The notes beneath the pieces were generated by a model. That model ran no database searches. It had not been told where the DNA came from and saw only the letters and a list, made by a program, of their open reading frames with translations. From the NCBI GenBank assembly GCA_949152475.1, contig OX424563.1:22169001-22233000 (forward strand): a stretch of 64,000 nucleotides of DNA, written 5' to 3'. Shown here in pieces: positions 14,601 to 25,229 of this stretch (the stretch's first letter is position 1; each line of letters begins with the position of its first letter). The DNA is from Terebella lapidaria. Taxonomy: Eukaryota; Annelida; Polychaeta; Terebellida; Terebellidae. The translations under genes were made by a program, and so were the position numbers.

Positions 14601-15660
14601 TATTTCGATAGCTTTTATTATCTTCTATCGTCTAGTAGAACAACACGAATAAACACAAATATGTATTAAAATCTGTTGATTACAAATCGATGAAAAAATT
14701 TCCACGAAAACATGTTTCATTAGAAAACTACTTATTTTCTTTGTAATTAGAATGACAGAAACATGTCCTCGGGTCATAGCTCATACAATGTCACATTATA
14801 CAAGAATTCTGGCTTCTGTGAATCTGTGTCTGTTTGATTCCGTTCACATCTTCATCCACAGTGACGTCACAATCACGAAAACGAGGCTAGACGCCATATA
14901 CGTCACGTAGGGGGCGCCATTGCAGAGGTCTGTGTCACAGTAGCAAGCTATACCCCTGACCCCATTTCCTCCAGAATCACCCTTGGTGTACTGCTGGCAT
15001 GAAGTGGTCCATCGATTGCTGACAGACATCCACGTGACACCTCTTGTTGGTCTGCAATGAATATGGACGCTTTTTGGTAATTGATCTCACAGTAATTACA
15101 ATGTGTATGAATTTATCTGAATCCATAATTAATTCAATGGAATACAGCCATCGTTGCTGTGGGATTTTACTGACAAAATGTTTGATTTGAAGTGTTTCCA
15201 ATCCAGACCCAGTAATGATGATAATCTATAGAGGGTTTGAAATTATCGATAAATTTCAATACTGATATTTCTATGTAAGTGCATATTGAATACTTTCTTT
15301 GCATCAGGGTGAAATATGCTCAATATGAGTATCTCCTTGGAATTGTTGAAATGTTGTTGAGAAAACTAAATATATATTAAATTAAACCCAACGTGTAATA
15401 ATCATTTCACCCTTCACTAGTTAGATTGCGAGGTAGTGCGACAAGCTCATACACTAACCTCCGGGAAATTCCTTGCTCTTGTAGCAGAGACCGCATCCAC
15501 ATTCCTTCTTCAGGGTCTCCGAATCCGTGTAACTCGTGTCTAAAGGATCGTTACATTTTGACGTTCCGATGCAGACGTGACATTGGATGGCTTCCTACGT
15601 CGTCACCATAGCTACCAGAGCCATGACACATAAAATCTAGACCGGTCCTCCCATCTGACC
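11657..15660. repeat. Segmental duplication, copy B
   Basis: Colinear with 1603-5400 (see copy A). Homology ends just past the Ly6-like start codon. The next ~100 bases (15661-15760) match 6783-6872, so the second copy was joined to a different part of the same cluster. Confidence 0.8.
14844..15654 (-). pseudogene. Ly6/three-finger gene copy 3, multiply broken
   Basis: Exon 1 (15459-15654) and exon 2 (14844-15051) align with the other two copies and keep the phase-1 splice sites. Exon 1 has TAG at codon 6 and at codon 20, both within the signal peptide. Exon 2 is 10 bases shorter than in copy 1. The net change includes a frameshift between the acceptor and the CYCDTDLCN motif. It cannot encode the protein. 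Confidence 0.85.
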
Positions 15661-15908
15661 ATAAAGCACAAGAATTCAATAGCGTTGCTCGTTTTGAAAA
15701 TGGAACCCTCCTAACACTGTTATTTTACAACAGGTAATCATTGCCAACTACGATGACTCTGAAGGGAACTGTCTGTGAAAAAATATTATCTGGAGAGCTT
15801 GACATATTATCACGAGCGCTCTACATAACAAAGCAACCAATCCCTATTCACATTTCCAATAGTATGGAATCAATGGGCTCCTAAACTGAACAACAACCTG
15901 TCAAAAAG

Positions 15909-16497
15909 TACGGAGCCCCTGAGGTGACATACCAGATATATTTATTAATCCGTGCACACGAATTAGTAAACCGTGCGCACGAATTAGTAAACCGTGCACA
16001 CGAATTAGTAAACCGTGCACACGAATTAGTAAACCGTGCGCACGAATTAGTAAACCGTGCGCATGAATTAGTAAACTGTGGCCACGAATTAGTAAACCGT
16101 GGCCACGAATTGGTAAACCGTGCACACGGATTACCTTAACTAATCTGTGGGCATGATTTAACAATCCGTGGCCACGATTTAATAATTCGTGGGCACGATT
16201 TAACAATTCGTGCGCACGAGTTAACAATTCGTGCACACGAATTATTATTTCGTGGCCACAGATTGGTATAACTAATCCGTGGGCACGATTTACCAATTCG
16301 TGGGCACGAATTAGTATTTCGTGCCCACGAATTAGTGAATCGTGCCCACGGATTGTTAATTCGTGGCCACGAATTGTTAAATTGTGCGCACGGTTTGGTA
16401 AACCGTTCTCACGGATTGGTAAACCGTGCGCACGGATTGGTAAACTGTGTGCACGGATTAATAAATATTTTCGGTATGTCACCTCAGGGGCTTCGTA
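15909..16497. mobile_element. Foldback element filled with a palindromic 21-bp minisatellite
   Basis: The ends are inverted repeats. The left end reads TACGGAGCCCCTGAGGTGAC; the right end, reverse complemented, differs by one base in the first 25, and similarity extends to about 50 bases. Between them lie about 25 units of ~21 bp, each with a palindromic core of the form CGTG-NN-CACG plus an A/T-rich linker like AATTAGTAAA. Linker orientation is uniform in the left third and reverses toward the right. TA abuts or belongs to each end. The long open frames on both strands are produced by the repeat alone. Confidence 0.75.
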
Positions 16498-16857
16498 ATA
16501 AAGCACACTAAATAGAATAATAAATACATGCTTTCATCAGAGTACTCGCAAACCGTTAAATGTTCCAACCCACTTTGTCATGACTGTCTATCATAATGGC
16601 CCCAATCCTTTTTTCTCACATCATTCACCATTATGATTATCTCGCTTGACCTAGCCCAGTCCTATTTGTACCAATGTCTGATGCAACACTTTTACCCTGT
16701 GTCTTTTACCCCTTTTTAGGTTATGCCTAAGTCACATTTGCACCGATGCCTCCTCAGATGTGGTTACGATGCGTGAAAAGGCTAAAATTTGGCCATTTCG
16801 GTCGGTCATCCACCGAGCACCGGAGGGTCATCCGTGACTGTCGGGCAGCAATCGGAC
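16498..16857. other. Unassigned interval
   Basis: Between the foldback element and the LINE fragment. No gene, repeat or signal recognised. Confidence 0.3.
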
Positions 16858-18018
16858 ATCGTAGATTTCCTTAAAATTGATAAAAAACCTAATACTATGG
16901 CATTACTCGACCAGTTTACTTCTTTTGGGATAATCCCTACAATAACCCGACCTACACGGGTAACACACTCATCAGCGACAATTATTGACAACCTATATGT
17001 AAATCGCGATATTCATTCTTTGCTTTCTGGAATTCTAGTATATGATATTTCTGATCATATGCCAATTTTTGCTCTTGTGGACAAGAAAGACAAAATTGTT
17101 AAAACACAGGCACTGAAACTAAAATCTAGATCATTAACAACCAATGAAATAAACTCAATCAATCACTCACTCAACCAGTTCGATTGGGATCAGTTGTTGG
17201 ATACACCTGTCAATACAGCATATGATCAATTAATTTCAACAATCACTGAAACTCTAGATAGACTCGCACCCGAAAAGGAAATTATTATCCCTGCAAAACA
17301 TGTTATTAGACAACCTTGGATGACACCCGGTCTACTAAAATCATGCGTCACTAGAGATAAATTGTTTAGAAAAAGTACTGGTAAATCACCAAATGACCCA
17401 GCATACGTTCGTTTTATAAATTATCGGAATGCTCTCAATAGACTGAAAAGAATCGCAAAGCAAAAACATTACTGCCATAACTTGACTAAGTTTAAAGATA
17501 ATGTACAAAAAACTTGGAACACAATAAAAACATTGATAGGAAAAACCAGTGATAAAAGCGAATTAGCTAGCTCTTTTATAGTAAACGGATCTACAATAAC
17601 TGACAGTACAAAAATTAGTAATGAATTTTGTAATTATTTCACGGCAATTGGGAAAGAATATTCAGATAAGATCAGTAAACCAAATAAAACTTTTAATGAA
17701 TATCTCACACCCAATAAAAACACCGGTTCATTTTTTACTAGCCCTACAGACGATTATGAAATTAGAAAGATATTAAGTGAATTCAAACCAAAGACGAGCA
17801 CTGGCCATGATGACATCAGTACCAAACTTCTCAAGTCTCTTAGTCCATCATTATCATATCCAATAGCAATCATAATCAATAAATCTTTTTCCGAAGGGAT
17901 TGTACCCAATAAAATGAAAGTGGCTAAAGTAATTCCCATCCATAAAAGTAATGATAAACAATTATTTAACATCAGATCATCTAACAACTTCATAGTGCCT
18001 ATCAATTTGAATCTATGA
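16858..18018 (+). mobile_element. LINE ORF2 fragment (endonuclease end, linker, start of reverse transcriptase)
   Basis: A continuous open frame encodes the end of an AP-type endonuclease (DIVDFLKIDK, then TRPTRVTHSSATIIDN, then the SDHMPI catalytic-His motif near 17050-17065). A long basic linker follows, then the first reverse-transcriptase blocks (STGHDDIS, KVAKVIPIHKS). The beginning of the endonuclease and the rest of RT, including the catalytic YxDD block, are missing, so the copy is truncated at both ends. It reads like a CR1/Jockey-group non-LTR element. The open frame suggests a fairly young fragment. Confidence 0.85.
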
Positions 18019-18074
18019 CATAATATTTCATCAGTCTACCCGCCCCACCGATATATTCCATATTACATGTCAAC

Positions 18075-18500
18075 CCTGTATATAGCGCTTGACTTAACTA
18101 ACTCAAGTGCTCGACATAATATAGTGAGCACTCGACATACCAAAGCGAGCTGTCAACTTATTCATCTCGAGCGTTCGTGATATGTTAAAGGTTTATGTAT
18201 ACATTCTCGAGAACGCTTATAACACTGTATTCAGCACTTTAGTTCAAGTTTATGGTATGCTCTATCTCATACAAATATAGGTATCTGACCGTTTGTAGAG
18301 TGTTCGCTATGTTATGTAGAGCGCTCCCTATATTTTGTAGAGTACTCGCTATATTATGTCAAGCACTCGCTATAATATGTCAAGCGCTTGCTTTAATATT
18401 CCGAGTGCTCGTTATGAGGATGTTGAGCATTCGATATATTATGTTAAGCGCTTGTTATTACAATATTGCATGTTATTTCGATCGCTCGAGATAATATCTT
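18075..18500. repeat. Orientation-switching ~22-bp minisatellite
   Basis: Units contain GCGCT or GCACTCG followed by an ATATTATGTC-like phrase. Units near 18095-18150 (TGCTCGACATAATATAG) are the reverse complement of those near 18300-18400 (TATATTATGTCAAGCACT), so the array can fold back on itself. It lies directly after the truncated LINE end. No clear terminal repeats were found. Confidence 0.6.
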
Positions 18501-19089
18501 TTCAAACACAGATCCCTTCAGAGCCACCGTACCCAACTGACAGATGACAGGTTTTCATATGTGTCCCATATTTCTTTCCAGACGTTAACTCGTGTTAACG
18601 TGCGTGTTATTTGTGCGTGTTTTGTTTGTACATAGAAAATATGTCCCATATTTTCGTACTGATTATATATATATATATATATATATATACTTACGAATTC
18701 GACCTTTTTGACCACAACTTACGAATCCGACCATTTTGGCACATTGCAGGTTATTGCATTTAGACTGTATTTCTGTGCATTATTTTTCATAATGGGACCT
18801 TTTCAACACTTTTTGTCGAAATATATTACTCTGCTGCAGTTATTGAACATTTTATTTCAAATATATATTTTTTGAGCCAAAATGTATGAGCCAAAAAAGT
18901 CAGGACCGTACGGTCATGCAATATACCAACTATTTTGGCTCATGCTATATATTTGTATATCTATGATAATACCATTTTGGCACATACCATTTGGGCACAT
19001 ACCAGTATATATTATGTGTGTTGTAAAACTGTCTAATATTTTGCCAGTGTATTTTAACTCTTTTAATCCAGTGGTAAGATGAGAGTGAA
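18501..19089. other. AT-rich interval with (TA)n microsatellite
   Basis: A TA dinucleotide tract lies at about 18664-18689. Phrases like TGAGCCAAAA recur near 18875-18950 and again near 56490-56700. No gene recognised. Confidence 0.4.
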
Positions 19090-19698
19090 AATGGTCCTAT
19101 TCACAGACCCCTCCTCAAACTCCGTAGTTCAAACTGACCAATCGCAGCTGCGCGCAATCTTCGGAAATCTGGGGGAAATCCCAGCTTGACCATGTGTAGC
19201 AAAACCACTCATAATGTCGTGTGACACGCATGATATAGTGTTCGGGCCAAAAAGAAACCTGACATTATGTAACAATCGCATATATATCGAGAAAAAGTAC
19301 CCGTAAACCCATCCATTCCCCCGTTGAGACCAACATTGCCCGTAAAATCATTTTACTATGTAGCCAGAACTATTTGTTTACATACACAGCGCGAGGATCA
19401 CCATGGTCACTCGCACGTGTTTCCCTTACTGGGATTTCCTCAATACTGTGTTGACATTCTGACCAAACTCGCATCGTCCGTTTTTGGTGATCAACTGGCT
19501 AAGAAACCCTTATTTCCACACAGCCTTGTTGCAGAAAATGGGGCATCTAGGTTAAATATAATCTGTATTGCCATCTATGATGAGAAAATGTGCGATAAAC
19601 TGAACACTGCGGATTTGTTTATTACCGTTACTGCGCGCAGCTGTGATTGGTCGGCACTCTCGTGACCAGTGGCGGGAAATTCTGTGAATAGGACCATT
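19090..19698. mobile_element. MITE-like element with subterminal inverted motif
   Basis: The left end AATGGTCCTATTCACAGA is repeated inverted at the right end. A second inverted pair, GACCAATCGCAGCTGCGCGC at about 19137 and its complement at about 19632, lies 35-45 bases inside each end. No transposase is encoded. The 113-codon open frame inside has no recognisable domain. A target-site duplication was not clear. Confidence 0.65.
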
Positions 19699-20489
19699 GG
19701 AAGAGGATCGATGTATCTTTCTGGCGGTGAGTCGTGACTCTATTCACCGGGACGCGGTCGGTTGGCCGCATTTCCCGTTTTGCTATCCATGTTAATCATG
19801 CAGGCGAATGATTACATGGCGATGACATTGCACAGGGGCCCAATTGCACCACTTGCAAAACCTGCCCGTAACATTCCGAAGCACTTGCGCTTGGCATGTT
19901 GCGTTTCGGAAAGTTTTCTCTGTGTTTTCATCATTGATTTCATATTATAATATATTCACCACAACCAAATTAAGCACTCAAGCGTGAATCAAAACACGAC
20001 ACGTGACTCGTTTCTGGTAAATAAGGGAATAGTCGAAACGGCATGCAAGCAATATTGCAAAATTCTGTGTTGCTCACTGATATAAACAACTAAGCGATAT
20101 CATTCCTAGCGCAACAAAAACGCGAATGAGTATGAAATATACAATTTCGAAGTATCTTAGATCTCAGTATGCCAATCATGTAAAGATGTATCTGAAATTC
20201 TCAGATAATCATGCATTCGAAGGGAAGCTGGACACAATGTTCAAAGCGCTTCCATTGCCTTTGGTGTGCTCAAAAAGCACATCACAATGTTCGCATCTCA
20301 GGTACGTTTCTGAGGTACGCATCTTAACTAAAACCTTGAAATAAAACCATGACATTTTTTCAATCTTTCGTTTGATGAAGGAAGAATATGGATCTAATTT
20401 TTTTTGCTGTCTGTCTTACTTGTAGATCATTCTGCCTAACATGAACACAATATTAGATTGGGCTGTGGCACCGTATAGGTGCGGGACGT
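19699..20489. other. Interval without recognised features
   Basis: No gene, repeat or RNA recognised between the MITE and the first minisatellite block. Confidence 0.3.
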
Positions 20490-21864
20490 GCATGGCTGGT
20501 TGTACAGGGTAATTGTGGGACGTACAGGGTAGATGTGCGATGTACAGAGTAGATGCCCAGTTTACAGGGTAGGCGGAATTTTACAAGGTGGGTGCCATGG
20601 TACGCGATGTTCAGGGTAAGTGGAAATTTTACAGGGTGAGTGCCCTGTTGTGCGATGTTCAGGGAAGGTGCGATGTATAGAGTAGGTGAGGAACTTACAG
20701 GGGAGGTGGAAGGTGTACAGAGTAGATGCGCGATGTACAGGATAAATGCGAGATGTACAGGGTAGATGCAATTTACAGGGTAGGCGGAATTTTACAAGGT
20801 GGGTGCCCTGGTGCGCGATGTACATGGTAGGTGGAAATTTTACAGGGTGAGTGCTCTGTTGTGCGATGTTCAGGGTAGGTGCGATGTATAGAGTAGGTAA
20901 GGAACTGACAGGGAAGGTGGAAGGTGTACAGAGTAGATGCGCAATGTACAGGATAGATGCACGATGTACAGGGTAGATGCAATTTACAGGGTAGGCGGAA
21001 TTTTACAAGGTGGGTGCCCTGGTGCGCAATGTACAGGGTAGGTGAGATGTATAGAGGGGAGGTGGAAGGTGTACAGAGTAGATGGGCGATGTACAAAGTA
21101 AATGCGCGATGTACAGGGTAGGTACGTCATGTACACTGTAGAGGGAATGTGTACACGGCAGTTGCGAGAGAGATGTACAGGATATATGTGGAAGGTGTAC
21201 AAGATAGATGGAAGGAGGACAGAGTAGGTACGCGATGTACAGGGCATGTGGAAAGTGTACAGGGTAGATGGAAAAATACAGAGTAAGTGGGCGATGTACA
21301 GGATAATGTGGAATGTTACGGGGCAGGTGCGCGATGTACAGGATATATTTGGAAGGTGTACAAAGTAGGTGGAAGGAGAACAGAGTAGGTACGCGATGTA
21401 CAGGGCATGTGGAAAGTGTACAGGGTAGATGGAAAAAGTACGCGATGTACAGGGTATGTGGAATGTGTACGGATCAGGTGCGCAGTGTACAGTGTATGTG
21501 GAAGGTGTACAGGGTAGTTGCGATGTATGCTGGGTAGGTGGGAGGTGTACAGGGTAGGGGGAGGATGTACAGGTTAGTTGAGAGATGTAAAGGCTAGGTG
21601 GAAGGTGTACAAAATAAGTGCGTGATGTAAAGTTAAAGTTATCACATTTGATATAGCGCTCTTTTCAGCCGAACTTAATCCGCTTTCAAAGGCGCTTTGT
21701 CCGACGCCTTATCCACTGCACCACTCACTCCACTGCAGGGTAGGTGAACAGTGTACAGTATAGGTGCGCGATGTACAGGGTATGTGGAAGGTGTACAGAG
21801 TAGGTGTGGCATGTACAGAGTATCCGCGTGATGTACAAATTATCTGGAAGGTGTACAGGGTATA
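20490..21864. repeat. 20-bp minisatellite, block 1
   Basis: Tandem ~20-bp monomers of the type GTACAGGGTAGGTGGAAGGT. A higher-order period of ~211 bp is visible: the phrase TTTACAGGGTAGGCGGAA occurs at 20561, 20772 and 20983. Open frames rich in Tyr-Pro-Val-His-like dipeptides on the minus strand are repeat artefacts. The array is interrupted by the SINE-like fragment at 21630-21738 and ends at the foldback element boundary. Confidence 0.9.
21630..21738 (-). mobile_element. tRNA-derived SINE-like fragment
   Basis: Read on the minus strand it starts GTGGTGCAGTGGATAAGGCG, which fits a tRNA-type pol III A box, and ends near AAGAGCGCTATATCAAATG, a tail type seen in many animal SINEs. No clear B box is present, so it is a fragment. 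It lies inside the minisatellite. Confidence 0.5.
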
Positions 21865-22403
21865 GTACAGGAGCCAGGGGCCGAAAATATGAATTCCGTC
21901 GGCTTTTAGTACTTATGGACAAATTTGGTATCATTGGAAAGCTGAGGGGCTGTAGATCACGAATCTGCCACATGTAGAATTTTGAAATGTATCCGTAACC
22001 ATGGTAACGAGGGTTGAAGATGACCATCTAGAAACCACTGAAATCGGTAAAATTTACGGCAAAATTTGCGGTATACCGTTATTCATTGTATGTTTCGGTT
22101 TATGCACTGGATTAATATTTAATCCGCTATGTAGATAGAGAAAAGAAAGAGAAATACAATACAACACTCTCTTAGAAGTGTTGACAGTGGTAAATCGAAA
22201 TATGTTACCATAGAAACCATATGTATAGTCAACATTGATATTTAATTAGTTGATAAGCAGTATATTGATTCGGATTATGATTATTGAAACTTGGATATCA
22301 AAAAAATATCGCCATATTATCAAAATAATTATGATCACTAATGTTTCATGTCATGTAATATTATCCACATAATTATACACATAATTAATCAAAATTACCA
22401 TAG

Positions 22404-23138
22404 TGTAAAGTTATTGACTACCGTCCGCTCTTCGGGATCCTCGAGGATAGTCCTCTCTCATCCGAGTCCTTGCGGACGCGCATCCGCTATTCCGGATCCT
22501 CGCGGCAGGGCCGCTCACCGGAGGTCGCGGCGGACACGGTAACTACTTCATCATTAACGGTAACCAGGTAACAGCCCACCCGACACTCCCAGGCCTACGG
22601 ACACCGTTCAGAAACTGGTTCATCACCACGGTGTTAACTGGCGGGGCCTGGCGAGCCGCGGTCTGCCTCGGGGACGGAACCCCGTACAGTCCGACATGCT
22701 GGCCAGAGCCTCTGTCCCATGTCCCGGGAAGGGAGAGAGCTGGCGATCCACAGGGCCGAAGGCCCCCGAGTCAGCAACTCGTCTCTCCCAGCCCGGGCCT
22801 CCCCACGGAAATCGTCCCCAGGGCTCTAGGAGCCCACTACTCAGACCCAGGGAACACAAAGCTCATGGCGAGCCTCGTGTGCGTCCTAGTCTCGATCTTG
22901 GACAATCTCCTCGAACGAGTCGCTTCCAGTGTATATATAATACACCAGAAACTGCAGGGCGCACGCGAGGTTAAATCGATCCATTGTTATAGTTTACTGG
23001 AACGTAAATTACAATACGTCGCCGTGGCAACGCACGCTCGAACGGAGCATGTCAAAACAAGGCCAAGTACAGAAAGGCCACATAAATGGCTTTTATGTTT
23101 ACAATCACCTGCCGCGTGCTTAGGGCAAAATCGCCACA
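22404..23138 (-). repeat. 3' LTR of retrotransposon copy 1
   Basis: 735 bp, reading the same as 36629-37363. In sense orientation it starts TGTGGCGATTTTGCCC and ends AACTTTACA. Open frames within it are coincidental. An RFX-type dyad (GTCGCCGTGGCAAC on the plus strand) lies at 23018-23031. Confidence 0.95.
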
Positions 23139-23151
23139 TTACCCCCTTCTT
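23139..23151 (-). other. Polypurine tract of copy 1
   Basis: Sense strand AAGAAGGGGGTAA directly before the 3' LTR, the expected plus-strand primer position. The same tract is at 47374-47386 in copy 2. Confidence 0.8.
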
Positions 23152-23663
23152 ACAATGTTGGTCCCCAACATGTTCCGCCCGCGCCCAAAATGCTCGAAAC
23201 CCGACGAAGGCTTCGCATGGCGGGGGCCGGAAGAAGGCACGATGGCAACGCCCGGAAGTCACGGCGCAAACACTAGGACTTTAAGAGTCCCTTTTGGAAG
23301 AATGGGGAACTACCCCCGGACTTATGGAGTAAACTATAACGCGCTTTGCAATTTTGAATAAATCCTAATAAACAAGCTAAAATTTTGACCGAGGTGGTCC
23401 AAAACCGTGTGATGACCTTGAAAGGTCATCCATTATAAAAGGACGGTGTGTCGAGTCTTTGGAATATCTTTAAGGTTAGACTTTAAATTTAGAAATTTTG
23501 TAAAACGACACACCGAGTGATCAAAAGTGATAGTACCTCTAAAATGTTGCCGACCGCCCTGCCGGCCGGCTCCTCAGATCCGCAGAACGGGTCTGAGGCA
23601 GGGCGGAGCCGCGGGAGCGACTCCGGCACGCCGCCGCACACGTGCAGCGACGAGGCTAGCACC

Positions 23664-25229
23664 CTAGCCTTCCTCCGTTGCCATCGGCTCCTCATCCGTG
23701 CCGCCTGTCTTGGGGTCTGGCGGCGGTGACGGGTCCCTACGCCACGGACGCAGCGGAGCCGGCATAACGAAAGCCGGCTGCACGGGCGGATGAGGCAGGC
23801 CCGGTGGAGCTTGCACGGGCTTTTGTGGTGAGCCCTGCAATCCGGGTCCTGACGGAGCCATCACAACGGAGGCCGGTAGAGATGTCGCGCCGAGATCTGC
23901 TATGGCGCGGAACATCTCCACCGTATCGCGGGTGCGCTGTGGACCGGCCGTCCGTTCTCCCCACACCTGGACTAGGTATGGGTAGATGGCCAGCTCCAAA
24001 GCGGCATCCGCGCGCCGGAGAGCCGCCTGGTTCAGGGCGGACGACTCGGGGTCATCGACGCCCTGGATTAGGCGAGTCCGAGCGGCCTCGGCTTCGTCAA
24101 GACGACGCCGTAGCTGCTCATTCTCAGCCTCCAGGTGCTCCATCCGTGCGGCCACCTCTGGGGCGGGGGCGGACGCCCCGGACTGCTCGGCGAGAGCGGC
24201 GGTCCGACCCTGGTCGAACGCGCGCCGCTCAATGACAGCCGACAAAGTCCGGTAGCTCTCTAGGCTCCGCCGGGTGCCTTCCATGAGGCCCTGGTCGTAT
24301 GCGAGATCGCATGCGACACGGGAGGCCTCGGCGCGGCACCGGCTGAACCGATCCAGAGAGCTGTCCATCTCCGCCACAAGGTACTCCGCCGCTCGGGTGA
24401 GTCGACCACGCTGGGGGTGATCCCAGGGGTGCTCCTCCCGAGCGCGGACCAACGCGGCTACACCTGCGGACCCCAAGTCACGAATGGCTCGAGGCACCGG
24501 CAGGTTCACCAACGCCGGATCACCAGGGATCCGGTCCATACCATCGCGACGATGGCCGACCGCCTGGCCTACAGACTCGCGGAAAGTCTCGTAGACGCTG
24601 GCGGTCGTGGGACCGAGCCTCCGGCGTACGTCCGCCGTGGCGTCGAGGGGGTCCAAGTCCAGGGAGGCGGTGCTTTGCCACCCTGCGGACGTCCCCTCAA
24701 CCACCAACGAGGACGCGGACGCCGACCTCGTAAGAGGTACCGCACGTCCGCTACTGCTCGCAACCGAGGGAGTCACGCGTGGAGTCCTTGGCGGGACCGC
24801 CGACGCGGTACTCGAGGAGGCGGAGGTGTCTGCCACCACCCGTCCCTCAGACGGACCCGCGGGTACCGTCACCTCGAGCAAGCCCGGGTAGTCCTCCTGA
24901 GTCAGCGCACCCGGAGACTGCAGGGGCGTCGTCCCGGCCGGAGTCTTTCCGGCGGACGAGCTCTTCCCCTGAGTCTTTGGCTGGGGGCGCGGCTTAGGAG
25001 TAGCCACTCGTGTCTTGGCCGCGATCTGCGGCATCTCCGACACGATCATGGTCACCCGGTGCCGTTCTTCACCGGCCTGGATCACCGGCGGTTCACGGAC
25101 AGCCTCTGCTGCTGTCCGGGCGGCTTCCGCCGCCTGGAACTCCGCCGGGGTCTGGCCCATTGTAGCCGTCAGGCGAGCGGTGTAGACTGCTTCCAGGCAT
25201 CGTCCATGATGCGCTGTGCAAAGCGCCAT
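23664..25229 (-). CDS. Retrotransposon accessory frame b (coiled-coil protein)
   Basis: 521 codons from an ATG in good context (25229), overlapping the end of frame a by 61 bases in the -1 phase relative to it. I do not recognise the family. The N-terminal 150 residues are Ala/Pro/Lys rich, the middle Ser/Thr rich. A charged heptad-like stretch (MEHLEAENEQLRRRLDEAEA) near residues 365-390 predicts a coiled coil, and the C-terminus is proline rich. The same strand and position before the 3' LTR imply expression from the element, perhaps from a spliced RNA or by reinitiation after frame a. I found no slippery heptamer at the overlap. Only the last ~130 codons survive in copy 2. Role unknown; structural or Env-position replacement are possibilities only. 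Confidence 0.65.
   Translation of the reverse strand: MALCTAHHGRCLEAVYTARLTATMGQTPAEFQAAEAARTAAEAVREPPVIQAGEERHRVTMIVSEMPQIAAKTRVATPKPRPQPKTQGKSSSAGKTPAGTTPLQSPGALTQEDYPGLLEVTVPAGPSEGRVVADTSASSSTASAVPPRTPRVTPSVASSSGRAVPLTRSASASSLVVEGTSAGWQSTASLDLDPLDATADVRRRLGPTTASVYETFRESVGQAVGHRRDGMDRIPGDPALVNLPVPRAIRDLGSAGVAALVRAREEHPWDHPQRGRLTRAAEYLVAEMDSSLDRFSRCRAEASRVACDLAYDQGLMEGTRRSLESYRTLSAVIERRAFDQGRTAALAEQSGASAPAPEVAARMEHLEAENEQLRRRLDEAEAARTRLIQGVDDPESSALNQAALRRADAALELAIYPYLVQVWGERTAGPQRTRDTVEMFRAIADLGATSLPASVVMAPSGPGLQGSPQKPVQAPPGLPHPPVQPAFVMPAPLRPWRRDPSPPPDPKTGGTDEEPMATEEG

Noticed and set aside
15901..16506. 201-codon minus-strand frame of repeating RAHGLLIR-like units, and a 71-codon plus-strand counterpart
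   Set aside because: Period 21 is a multiple of three, so the palindromic minisatellite stays open on both strands. There is no start context, domain or splice site.
19324..19665. 113-codon frame inside the 609-bp MITE as a gene
   Set aside because: No domain, no splice context, and contained in a non-autonomous element.
22631..23284. 217-codon plus-strand frame in the LTR
   Set aside because: Antisense to the element, repeated in each LTR copy, and crossing the LTR boundary. GC-rich coincidental frame.
25169..25229. A second -1 frameshift site joining accessory frames a and b
   Set aside because: The phase is right, but I find no X-XXY-YYZ heptamer in the overlap, and frame b has its own well-placed ATG.
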